Shown here: positions 35,701 to 42,282 of the stretch, piece by piece
Layout of the letters: each line of letters starts with the position of its first letter
Position numbering within the stretch: the stretch's first letter is position 1
NCBI RefSeq assembly: GCF_014648435.1
Contig: NZ_BMRC01000005.1
Span: 124,001 to 188,000 of the forward strand
Direction: 5' to 3'
DNA length: 64,000 bases
From: Nonomuraea spiralis
GTDB lineage: Bacteria > Actinomycetota > Actinomycetes > Streptosporangiales > Streptosporangiaceae
Translations under genes and position numbers: made by a program
The notes under the pieces: generated by a model
Database searches by the model: none
Told to the model about the DNA's origin: nothing
What the model saw: only the letters and a program-made list of their open reading frames with translations

Positions 35701-36113
35701 ACCGTACGGACCAGCGGCCCGCGCCGCAGGTCGAACGGCTCGTACGCGGCCTCCGTCGCCTCCGCCACCACCTCGGCGAACGGACGTCCGGCGGCGTCCA
35801 GCGTGGTGAGCCGGTGCTCGCGGCGGCTGCGTACCCGCTGCAAGGGCCGGCCGTCCACGGCCGCGAACGTCGTGCGCAGCGACTCGTGCCGGTCCACGGC
35901 CGCCTGGAACGCGCGCTCCAGCGCCGCCTCCTCCAGCGGCCCGCGCAGCCGCAGCAGGGCCGGCATGTGGTACGCGGTCCCGCCGGGCGCGAGCTGGTCC
36001 AGGAACCACAGGCCGCGCTGCGCCGCCGTCACCGGGAACAGGCCCTCGCGCTCTCCCGGGGCCGCGCTCATCCGGGCGAGCAGCACGCGCTGGGCGTCGG
36101 TGAGCGTGGTCAC
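26718..36113 (-). CDS. Trimodular NRPS: C-(inactive A)-PCP / C-A-PCP / C-A-PCP
   Basis: 3131 residues from a GTG overlapping the FAAL-NRPS stop. Module 1: C with HHIVADGWS (near 155), an adenylation-like region (about 475-910) and PCP with DDFFRLGGHSLLATR (near 960). This A domain has lost the A3 YTSGSTGxPKG loop, the YGPTE Glu, the TGD Asp, the A8 RG core and the A10 NGK Lys, so it should not activate anything. Module 2: C with HHIACDGWS (1152), A with YTSGSTGRPKG (1618) and PCP (2005); the specificity residues read by eye are DILQWGLIWK, one change from the classical Gly code. Module 3: C with HHIAGDEGS (2195), A (2673) with code DVWALGAVNK, and PCP with DDLFEQGGHSLQIPR (3053). The latter code may fit a hydroxyornithine derivative, with low confidence. 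No epimerase or TE. Confidence 0.95.
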   Translation of the reverse strand: MTTLTDAQRVLLARMSAAPGEREGLFPVTAAQRGLWFLDQLAPGGTAYHMPALLRLRGPLEEAALERAFQAAVDRHESLRTTFAAVDGRPLQRVRSRREHRLTTLDAAGRPFAEVVAEATEAAYEPFDLRRGPLVRTVLWRLGPEDHLLLLAVHHIVADGWSVGVLLRELAADLAGHPAAARPDGAAEPVDLALREAATAVDGAAAAFWAGALAGAEPCGLPGRLDEPPERACATVREPLPASLPERVRAYARSARVTEHSVYLAVLAAACHRMTGRRDVVIGVPHARRDNPRTQLSVGFLVTSLPVRVAWAGEPSLTELTALAARALRAAVAHADVPPEPVTGQAGTGGRGPLFDLMLTVDPPLLPGGRLGHLAAERLPLDPRAAKFPLVAGFDLGDPALRCEYDTGRFDAEVAGGLARTVRTLLESGLAAPDVPLAAFDLMDARETGGRLALGPGPAAPDVLAGAGLGEAVARVAARDPGRVALVEGERRLTYGELLEDAGRLAAAVRARLGGDPPVGRPVAVLLERGLDQAVACLATVLAGGHHLALDPAHPAEHHWDAVARSDACLLLTSSGHLDALGAAGVPALCLDRLPPAGSDSSVPAGHPGLPAAVVGTGALFTHDAVARTGGSWARGVRLHTAPVSSPAALAELWGTLLTGSRGVILGPDDLTPEAVREAVRTHGITDALLTTRLSGRLRHETPDALTPITNLLVSRTALTPHTLHPAGGRPRAVYGPADGPAVATAAPPPPPGRAAAGDGVPCGRAVAGVEVYVLDDRMRPVPPGAVGEIHLGGPGLPLGFPGRPGRTAERLVPSPYGHGQRLLRTGERARVRPDGTLVPLGVTPERLLEERLAAHPGARDVVAVERDGLLVAYVVPATSPPAADELRELAGEDASVLLVDRVPLDGDGEPDLDLLPVPEAPARAPAAPATELERQVAQAWAEVLGRDAAGISRSDDFFRLGGHSLLATRLVARLAQRLSRPVPVQFVFDHPTLAASARALAAVPERDAVPPIRRVADRDLIPLSFAQRRLWFMQQYDPSDSLFNIPLAVRLRGELDVAALRGALALVTARHETLRTTYVTEDDLPRPRVRTAPGPALEVAGAPDEAALARLLDRAARTPFDLAEDLPLRALLVRTAPAEHVLLLVVHHIACDGWSVGVLATEVSLAYTALTAGREPELPGLPVQYGDFALWQRDRMSDRALAPELEHWSRVLDGAPKALELPADRPRPPVFAHRGATLPVELGPELSAAVRRTAAAHEVTPFMVLLSALAVVLSRLSGQDDLVIGTPVAGRSRPEVEDLVGCFIDVVPLRLDVSGDPAAGELLARARRVCLEAYAHQDVPFERLVEHLRPERDLSRTPVFQVMLALQSGATPGLDLPGVTASHHPLDTGTAQHDLTFWLRDAPSGIGGFLEFDTDLFTGDTAARYAGRLAAVLDWLTGATPEPEALTPDERALLLAAGTGPNRPIPTGTVADAVLASAPPDRLALVDGVDGDAGRGLTHGRMGELARRTAAVLAARGVRRGDAVGVLLPRSPLMVPVLLGVWLAGAAYVPLDPEFPRRRLEFMIADSGVRVLVAESPDAAPVPGLDVVTPDDPAAGLPVPATGAGGRDRAYVMYTSGSTGRPKGVVVPHAAVLNLLASVCSDPGLGPDDVLVAVTTLSFDISVLELFAPLLAGARVVVATAAQAADPVLLGGLIGACGATVVQATPATWRMLLESGWRAERPLRVWSGGEALSPEVAGALLAAGHQVANLYGPTETTIWSATGPVEDPAAIALGRPVANTRLHVLDHNLRTLPEGAVGELYVGGAGVADGYLGRPALTAERFVPSPFATGERLYRTGDLVRFRGGRLSFAGRADQQVKLRGHRIEPGEIEARLAEHPDVAEAVVAVHDDRLVAYLVATPPSDAGPPSGSGVPSVAGVRAFLRDHLPEYMIPSLVVPLDRMPRTLNGKTDRGALPAPPDTAGTPRSADHVAPRTPLEAVVVETWADVLGLDAATVSAEDDFFDLGGHSMLATRAAGRLSRVLGRPVSLRRLFEHPTPAALAASLGSGDTAADQPDRPPLAPAADGGPAPLSYAQERLWFLHRLEGPSPTYNLPVALRLSGPLDRAALRAALGDLIGRHEILRTIFPDRRGTACQIVLDAAPADLDVVDVTAADLPARMESAARHAFDLTAEIPLRAWLFATGPGEHVLLLVIHHIAGDEGSLRPFLRDLGEAYLARLAGREPGWRALPVQYRDYAIWQRRVLGDQRDPAGELRRQLDFWTDTLRDLPAEPRLPTTRRRPAVAGHRGGSVGFTLDDELHERLKDLAGRSGATMFMVLQAAVAALLTRLGAGTDVPLGTAVDARGQEQLDGLVGLFVNTLVLRADTSGDPAFRDLLSRVRAADLAAYEHAELPFERLVEALNPVRSLSAHPLFQVAVAYQHAGPPPLDLAGLSVEVAEVGPVAAKFDLAFTVTALPDGAGAAGTLGYASDLFDHDAAASLVERLLLLLRGVAAEPDRPIGEIDVMDAAERRRLLLDWNDTAADLPAACWAETFEAQAARRPGDVALVLESERMTYGELDAAANRLAHLLAERGAGPERLVAVALPRSLGLFVALVAVLKTGAGYLPLDLDHPAERVSYMLADARPVVLLATADTAGLLPPGGPPVLLADDPDIAGRPSSPPVIRPPAPGNTAYVIYTSGSTGRPKGVVVTHASVPSLVATAVERFGVGAGSRVLQFASVSFDVAFWELSMALLTGARLVVVPAARRVAGEPLTGYVAEHGITHLALSPSLLAALPPGCDLPPDVTVLTGSETVPAEVVTRFAPGRRLLNAYGPTEATVNSTLWPAPEGWTGESVPIGGPDVGTRVHVLDAGLRLLPPGVAGELFIAGDGLARGYLGRPDLTAAAFLPDPFGPPGSRMYRTGDLVRWNGDGALEFLGRADDQVQIRGFRVEPGEVEATLIRHPDVRETVVVADPAQGRLVAYVGTGRVDEGLPAELRAFTGRSLPSYLVPSVFVPLEALPRAANGKVDRARLPEPRPAAGRVLNPPATPLERQVAEAVCEVLGVDAVGLDDDLFEQGGHSLQIPRIAAGVAERTGVEIALRDIFLAPTVAGMVRAVAGARDSGAARSTPITRADRRTRRRGPDQSQNGEKEQNG

Positions 36114-39100
36114 CGGTCCTCCTCCATCTCCAGGCGGAGCAGGTCCAGCGCCTCCGCGGGCAGCGCGGCGACGTGGTCGAGCAGCGCCGAGCCGGTCAGG
36201 GCGGCGTCCGGGCCGGTGTCCGGGTCCTCGGGGAGCCCGTCCAGCACGACGGCCAGCTCGGCCACGGTCGGGTGGTCCAGGACGTGCAGGGCGTCCACCG
36301 GCCGCGCCAGCAGCCCGGCCAGCTCGGCCGCGATCCGCATGGCGGCCAGCGAGTGGCCGCCCAGCTCGAAGAAGTCGTCCGTACGGCCCACGCGGGGCAC
36401 CCCGAGCAGGCGGCTCCACACCCGGGCGATCGCCGTCTCCGTCGTACCGGCGGGGGCGGCGTACTCGGTCGGGGCGGGACGCGGCAGCCGGGCCCGGTCG
36501 ATCTTGCCGTTGACCGTCGTCGGCCACTCGTCGAGGAGTACGACGCGGGCGGGCACCATCGGGCCGGGCAGCAGGCCCCGCAGGTACCGGGTGACGTCGG
36601 CGGCGAGGCCGGGCTCCTCGACCCGGCCGGGAGCGACCCGGGCGTACCCGATCAGGCGTGTGCCGCCCGTCTCCACCACGGCGGCGATCACGGCGGCGAG
36701 CACGGCGGGATGCCCGGCCATGGCGGCCTCGATCTCCCCCGGTTCCACCCGCACGCCGCGGATCTTGGCCTGCCGGTCGGCCCGCCCGGCGAACAGCAGG
36801 ACGCCGTCGCGCCGGTGGCGGGCCAGGTCGCCGGTCCGGTAGAGCCGCTCGCCCGGGGCGAACGGCGAGGGGACGAACCGCTCGGCGGTCAGCCCAGGGC
36901 TGCCGTGGTACCCGCGCGCCAGTCCCGGCCCGGCGACGTAGACCTCGCCGACCGCCCCGATCGGCACCGGCCGCAGGAACCCGTCCAGGACGTAGACCGG
37001 GCAGTTGCGCACCGGGCCGCCGAGCGGCGTGCTGCCCGGCTCGGCGCCCGCCGGGTCCACCACGTGGAACGTCGCGCAGACGGTGCACTCGGTGGGGCCG
37101 TACCCGTTGACGACGGTGAGACCGGGCACCAGCCGGACGAGCCGCCGCAGCAGGGGCTCGGGGATCGGCTCCACGCCGACCAGCAGCCAGCGCAGGCGTA
37201 CCCGGGCGCCCTGCCGTTCGAGGTGGGCGGCGAGGTCGGGCAGCAGGTGGGGCGGCAGGTAGGCGCCGGTGATCTCGCGTTCGGCGAGCCAATCGGCCAG
37301 CGCGCCGGCGTCGTGCCGGGCGTACGGCGGGCACACCTCGACGGTGGCGCCGGAGGTGAGCGCGGTGAACACCTCGTGCACCGAGACGTCGAACCCCGGG
37401 CTGGTCCACCACGCGCACCGGTCCCGCGCCTCGACGCCCGCCCGCGCGCGGAAGTCGGCGGCCAGGTTGAGCACGCCGCGGTGGGCGCAGGCGACGCCCT
37501 TGGGCGTGCCGGTGGAACCGGAGGTGTAGATCAGGTAGGCGAGCCCGTCGGGGTGGCCGGGGGCGGAGGGGCACTCCCCGCCCGCGGCGGCGTCCTCCAC
37601 CAGCACCGTACGGTCCCGCAGGGCGGGACGGGCGGCCAGGTCGGGGCTGGTCAGCACGACGGCGGGCCGGGCGTCGTCCAGGATGGCCGCGAGCCTGGCG
37701 TCGGGATGCTCGACGTCCAGCGGCAGGTACGGCGAGCCCGCGCGCATGGCCGCCATCATGGCCACCACCAGCCCGGACGAGCGCGGGAGCAGCAGTGCGA
37801 CCGGCCGCTCGCCGCCGGCGCCGTGCGCGGCGAGGGCCGCAGCCAGCGCGGCGCTGCGCCGGTCCAGTTCGCCGTAGGTGAGCGTGCCGTGCTCGTCCCG
37901 TACGGCCACCGCGTCGGTACGTCCGGCCGCCAGCACCGCCTCGTGCACCGTCGGCGGCCCGTCCACGTCCGCCACGGCCGCGTTCCACTCGCGCAGGAGC
38001 AGGTCCCGCTCGCCGGTCTCCAGGAGGTCGACCTCGTCGGGACGCAGCCGGGGCGCGGCCACGGCCGCCGCCAGCGCGCGTTCCCAGTGCCGCGCGAAGG
38101 CCCGTACGTCGGCGGCGTCCAGCGTGCCGGTGTCGTGGACGAACGACCACGTCAGCCCCTGCGGCGTCGCGACGATCTCCACGGTCAGCTCGAACGGCGC
38201 GGTGAGCTGCGCGGCGAACCTCAGCCGCGCCTCCAGCCCGCCCATCCGCCGCGCCTCCGGGCTCCCGTCGAGGAGGGACGGCGCGAGCCCGTTCGGCGCC
38301 TGCTGCTGCGTCACCATGATCCGGATGAGGTCCGCGGCGCGCTCCGCGGGCACACACTCCTCCAGGATCCGCTGGTACGGGTACTCCTGCCCGGCCTGTC
38401 CCGCCGCCACGGCGTCGGCGAGGCGGCGCAGGTGGGCGCGGAAGTCGTCGTCCGGGTCGATCTCGCAGACCAGCGGGAGCGGGTTGACGAAGTACCCGAC
38501 GGCCGAGGCCGTACCGGGGTCCAGCCGGCCCGAGGCGGGCATGCCGAGCAGGAACCGGCGCTCGCCGGTGTACCGGTACAGGGTCCAGGCGAGGCCGGCC
38601 AGCATCGTGGTGTAGAGCGTGACGCCCTCCTGGCGGGCGAGGCCGAGCAGCTGTCCGGCGAGCTCGCCGTCCAGGCGTACGCGGTGCTGGGCGGCGGGGG
38701 CCGTGGGGATGAGGGCCGAGGGGGTGGGGTGCCGGTGGGCCTGGGGCAGGGCGGCGGAGGGGGGCAGGTCGTGCAGGGTGTCGTGCCAGAAGGCGGCCAG
38801 GTCGCGGCCGTGGTCGCCGGACAGCAGGCGCGCCTGCCCGGCCGCCGCGTCCGCCGGGTCGCCGGCCGGGGGCCAGGTGGGCCGTTCCCCGCGTGCCAGC
38901 AGTTCGTAGCATTCGCCCAGCTCGCGGGCCAGCAGGTCCAGGGACCAGCCGTCGCAGACGAGGTGGTGGGCGCAGAGCACGAGGACCCCGCCCTCGGGCG
39001 CCGCCGTCCCCCGGACGAGCGTCGCCCGCCACAAGGGGCCCGCCAGCGGGTCGAGGCCGCCCTTGGCGCGTTCCTGGACCACCCGGTCCAGTTCGCCGGG

Positions 39101-41290
39101 CGTCACGTCGCCGAGGTCGAGGACGTCCAGCGTGAGGCCGTACGGGAGCGGGGCGCGCTCGGGACGGCCCAGCACCTCGGGGAAGTGGGTGCGCAACGCC
39201 GGGTGCCGGGCACTGAGCAGGTCGAAGGACTCCTTGAGCAGGGCGGGGTCCACGGGGTGGGTCAGGTCGAGGGCGATGGAGAGCACGTAGTGGTCGGGGT
39301 CGTGCGACAGGCGGGCGGCCAGCCAGAGCCCCCGCTCACCCTCGCTGAGCGCCCCGCCGTCCGCCACCTCGGGCGGCCGGGCCCCGGGTTCGGCCAGGGC
39401 ACCCGCGGCGTCCCGAGCGACTGCGGTGGCCAGCTCGTCCGCGGTCGCGCCTGCGAGGAGGTCGCGTAGTGGCAGCTCCAGCTTCAGGCGTTCCTGCGCT
39501 GCGTGGCGCAGCTCGACCGCGCGCAGCGAGTCCAGGCCCGCAGAGGTGAGCGGGCGGTCCGGAGGGATCGGCCCGGACACGCCGACCACGACCGCGGCCA
39601 GCGCCGCCAGCTCCGCCGCCAGCTCGGCCCGCGCGGCCCGCTCGACCCGTTCGGTGTCGAGGGGGGTGGGGGCGGCCGGGATGGTGGTGAGGGTGCCTGC
39701 GAGGTAGCGGTGGCGGCATTCCGCGCGGCGGATCTTGCCGCTGGGTGTCTTGGGGATCGCGCCGCGCCGGGTGAACACCAGCCGCTCGGCCCGTACGCCG
39801 AAGGTCGCGACCAGCGTACGCTGCACCTCCGCCGCGAGCTCGTCGAGGACGGCCGGGTCACCGGAGGTCAGCTCGATCACCACGGCCAGGGCCGGCTCCC
39901 GCTCCACCTCCAGCTCGAACGCCGCCACCCGACCCGCCTGGACCGCGGGAAGGCCGCCGGCCAGGGCGTGCTCGACGTCCTCGGCCTGGAGGTTGCGGCC
40001 CCTGACGATCACGACGTCCTTGAGCCGGCCGGTCACGTACAGCTCGCCGTCGCGCAGGAAGCCCAGGTCGCCGGTGCGCAGCAGGCGCTGCCCGCCGGCG
40101 TCCGGAGGGAAGGTCGCCGCGGTGCCGTCGGGATCGTTCCAGTAGCCCTGGGCCACGCTCGGCCCGCGCACGCAGATCTCGCCGACCTCCCCGTCGGGCA
40201 GGGGCGTCGTCCCGCCGGGTGGCAGCGTACGGACGACGTGCCCGGGGATGGCGGTGCCGCACGAGACCGCGCCGCCCGCGTCCAGGCGCACGCCCGCGCC
40301 CTTGACGCCGCCGGTGGCGATGAGCGTGCTCTCGGCCAGGCCGTAGCAGGGGTAGACGGCCTCGCGGGCGAACCCGTACGGGCCGAACGCCTCGGCGAAG
40401 CGGTCCATGGTGTCCCGGCGTACCGGCTCGGCGCCGCAGAACGCCACCGACCAGCTCGACAGGTCCAGCCCCTCGCGGCGCTCCGGCGGGATCTTCCTGA
40501 CGCACAGGTCGAAGGCGAAGTTGGGGCCGCCGCTGGTCGTGGCCCGGTGCTCGGTGATCGCGGCCAGCCACGCCCTCGGGTCGGCGAGGAAGTCCAGCGG
40601 CGACATGAGGACGACGGGGAAACCGGCGTAGACGGGCTGGAGGATGCCGCCGATGAGCCCCATGTCGTGATATGGCGGCAGCCAGATGACGCCCACGCTG
40701 TCGCGGGTGTGGCCGAACAGTGTACGGATCGCGGCCGAGTTGTCCAGCAGGTTGGCGTGGGTCACGATCGTGCCCTTGGGCGTGCTCGTCGAGCCCGACG
40801 TGTACTGCAGGAACGCCACGTCGTCCGCGCGCCCGGCGGGCGGGGCCGAGGCGGGCGGCTCGTCCGTTCCCTCGTCGGTCGCCAGCCAGTACGCCGAGGT
40901 GGTGAGCCCGTGCCTGGCCAGACCGTCGCGGCCGAGGTCGATCAGGCCGGCCTGGGTGATCACCACGCCGGGTTCGGCGTCGGCCATGACGGAGACGAGC
41001 CGGGGGAGTTGCCGTTCGTCCAGCGGCGGGTAGGTCGGGACGGCGATGACGCCCGCGTACAGGCAGCCGAAGAAGGCGGTCACGTAGTCGGGCCCGGGTG
41101 GCAGCAGCAGCAGGGCGCGGTCGCCGCGCCTGGCCCGCCGGCGCAGCCGGGCGGCCAGCACCGCGGCCCGGTGGTGCAGATCGCCGTAGGTGAGATCGCC
41201 TGATCCGTCCCGGAAGCCGATCGCGACCCGGTCCGGAGTTTCCTGCGCCCGTTGCCACAGGACGTGCGCGAAGGATGGTCCGAGGTTCAT
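36110..41290 (-). CDS. Initiating NRPS: FAAL-ACP-C-A-PCP (lipoinitiation)
   Basis: 1726 residues. A fatty-acyl-AMP ligase covers about 1-540: LQYTSGSTSTPKGTIVTHAN, LPPYHDMGLIGGIL, CYGLAESTL and terminal PKTPSGKIRR. An ACP with LTSAGLDSLRAVELRH lies near 585. The condensation domain (about 645-1080) has HHLVCDGWS near 778 and would be the starter C that joins the fatty acid to the first amino acid. The A domain (about 1130-1610) has all core motifs (YLIYTSGSTGTPKG, NGYGPTE, RTGDLA, NGKID); its specificity residues read by eye are DVHYLGGVCK, for which I know no confident match. The PCP has DDFFELGGHSLAAMR near 1645. This protein starts the assembly line; GTGA and ATGA overlaps link both neighbours. 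Confidence 0.95.
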   Translation of the reverse strand: MNLGPSFAHVLWQRAQETPDRVAIGFRDGSGDLTYGDLHHRAAVLAARLRRRARRGDRALLLLPPGPDYVTAFFGCLYAGVIAVPTYPPLDERQLPRLVSVMADAEPGVVITQAGLIDLGRDGLARHGLTTSAYWLATDEGTDEPPASAPPAGRADDVAFLQYTSGSTSTPKGTIVTHANLLDNSAAIRTLFGHTRDSVGVIWLPPYHDMGLIGGILQPVYAGFPVVLMSPLDFLADPRAWLAAITEHRATTSGGPNFAFDLCVRKIPPERREGLDLSSWSVAFCGAEPVRRDTMDRFAEAFGPYGFAREAVYPCYGLAESTLIATGGVKGAGVRLDAGGAVSCGTAIPGHVVRTLPPGGTTPLPDGEVGEICVRGPSVAQGYWNDPDGTAATFPPDAGGQRLLRTGDLGFLRDGELYVTGRLKDVVIVRGRNLQAEDVEHALAGGLPAVQAGRVAAFELEVEREPALAVVIELTSGDPAVLDELAAEVQRTLVATFGVRAERLVFTRRGAIPKTPSGKIRRAECRHRYLAGTLTTIPAAPTPLDTERVERAARAELAAELAALAAVVVGVSGPIPPDRPLTSAGLDSLRAVELRHAAQERLKLELPLRDLLAGATADELATAVARDAAGALAEPGARPPEVADGGALSEGERGLWLAARLSHDPDHYVLSIALDLTHPVDPALLKESFDLLSARHPALRTHFPEVLGRPERAPLPYGLTLDVLDLGDVTPGELDRVVQERAKGGLDPLAGPLWRATLVRGTAAPEGGVLVLCAHHLVCDGWSLDLLARELGECYELLARGERPTWPPAGDPADAAAGQARLLSGDHGRDLAAFWHDTLHDLPPSAALPQAHRHPTPSALIPTAPAAQHRVRLDGELAGQLLGLARQEGVTLYTTMLAGLAWTLYRYTGERRFLLGMPASGRLDPGTASAVGYFVNPLPLVCEIDPDDDFRAHLRRLADAVAAGQAGQEYPYQRILEECVPAERAADLIRIMVTQQQAPNGLAPSLLDGSPEARRMGGLEARLRFAAQLTAPFELTVEIVATPQGLTWSFVHDTGTLDAADVRAFARHWERALAAAVAAPRLRPDEVDLLETGERDLLLREWNAAVADVDGPPTVHEAVLAAGRTDAVAVRDEHGTLTYGELDRRSAALAAALAAHGAGGERPVALLLPRSSGLVVAMMAAMRAGSPYLPLDVEHPDARLAAILDDARPAVVLTSPDLAARPALRDRTVLVEDAAAGGECPSAPGHPDGLAYLIYTSGSTGTPKGVACAHRGVLNLAADFRARAGVEARDRCAWWTSPGFDVSVHEVFTALTSGATVEVCPPYARHDAGALADWLAEREITGAYLPPHLLPDLAAHLERQGARVRLRWLLVGVEPIPEPLLRRLVRLVPGLTVVNGYGPTECTVCATFHVVDPAGAEPGSTPLGGPVRNCPVYVLDGFLRPVPIGAVGEVYVAGPGLARGYHGSPGLTAERFVPSPFAPGERLYRTGDLARHRRDGVLLFAGRADRQAKIRGVRVEPGEIEAAMAGHPAVLAAVIAAVVETGGTRLIGYARVAPGRVEEPGLAADVTRYLRGLLPGPMVPARVVLLDEWPTTVNGKIDRARLPRPAPTEYAAPAGTTETAIARVWSRLLGVPRVGRTDDFFELGGHSLAAMRIAAELAGLLARPVDALHVLDHPTVAELAVVLDGLPEDPDTGPDAALTGSALLDHVAALPAEALDLLRLEMEEDR

Positions 41291-42282
41291 GTACGCCCCA
41301 CGATCCTGGTTCTGGCGAGCTTGAGCGCGTGCAGCACGGACACGGCGGGCAGCCCGGTCGTGTCACTGGTACGCAGGCTCGGCCCGGTGTCGCCGCCGAA
41401 CCTGCGGCACACGTACTTGTGAGAGTCGTAGACGGTGCCGAGCGCGCGGGCGAAGGCCCGGTGGTCGGCGGCCAGTTCCGCCGGCAGGCCGCGCAGCGCC
41501 GGGCGGAGCCGGGCGAACAGCCTGACCAGATACTGGTGGTCGGGGGAGAGCAGGCCGCTGAACCCGTCGGTCACGAACGGCGCCTCCATGGACTGCCGGA
41601 CACCGCCGTGGTACTGGTTCGCGCTGAACTCCGCGGTGAACACGAACGCCGCCGCGCTGGCCTGCAGCAGGCGCGTGGCCAGCCGCAGGTTCCGGCGCGC
41701 GGCGGCCATGTCCGCCTCCTCCAGCGCGGACTGGAAGGACTGCAGGGCCACGATGACGCACTGGGTCAGCGCGAAGAACACGTGGTGCCCCACCCGCCAG
41801 CGCCGCAGCGGGTCCAGGTGCCAGCGCAGCAGCGGCGGCTCGGGCACCGCGGCGGGCCTGGCGTCCACGCCGGTGGACAGGCAGATCATCGTCCGCAGCG
41901 CCGAGCACAGGGACGACCAGTCGGCCCAGCTCAGGCGGGTGCCCGCGCCGAGCCCCTCCTCCAGCAGCGAGCGGTAGGCGATGAGCAGGCTGCGGGCGAA
42001 CACGCCGTCGGTGTGCCGGCCGGCCCTGACCACGCCGAAGTAGGCGTCGTACTCGCGCAGCCGGTCGTCGTAGACGTAGGAGCGGGCCTTGTCGGCGGCC
42101 TCCGGCTGCTCGGTCCCGGACGGCGGCGACGGCAGCGCCCGCAGCCGGTCGAGCAGGTCGGTCGCGGCCGGCCCGGCCGCCATCCGCCTGGCCAGCAGCA
42201 GCGGGGCCGGGGATCCCTGGGTGACGGGCAGGTCGCGGTCGCGCAGCGGGAGCCGGGTCGGCTGGAGCAGCACCAGGCTCAT
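41287..42282 (-). CDS. Unknown mostly helical protein of the NRPS operon
   Basis: 331 residues with no signal peptide or membrane helix. After about 60 flexible N-terminal residues it is rich in amphipathic helices. Polar and aromatic clusters such as RWHLDPLRRWRVGHHVFFAL, FSANQYHGGVRQSM and GFSGLLSPDHQYLVRLF look like conserved active-site stretches. The pattern weakly recalls helical heme-dependent dioxygenase-fold enzymes (TDO-like) or diiron helical bundles, but I cannot assign it. It overlaps both flanking NRPS genes by 4 bases (ATGA), so it is clearly part of the pathway. A tailoring oxidation of an amino acid or of the carrier-bound peptide is a reasonable guess. Confidence 0.6.
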   Translation of the reverse strand: MSLVLLQPTRLPLRDRDLPVTQGSPAPLLLARRMAAGPAATDLLDRLRALPSPPSGTEQPEAADKARSYVYDDRLREYDAYFGVVRAGRHTDGVFARSLLIAYRSLLEEGLGAGTRLSWADWSSLCSALRTMICLSTGVDARPAAVPEPPLLRWHLDPLRRWRVGHHVFFALTQCVIVALQSFQSALEEADMAAARRNLRLATRLLQASAAAFVFTAEFSANQYHGGVRQSMEAPFVTDGFSGLLSPDHQYLVRLFARLRPALRGLPAELAADHRAFARALGTVYDSHKYVCRRFGGDTGPSLRTSDTTGLPAVSVLHALKLARTRIVGRT

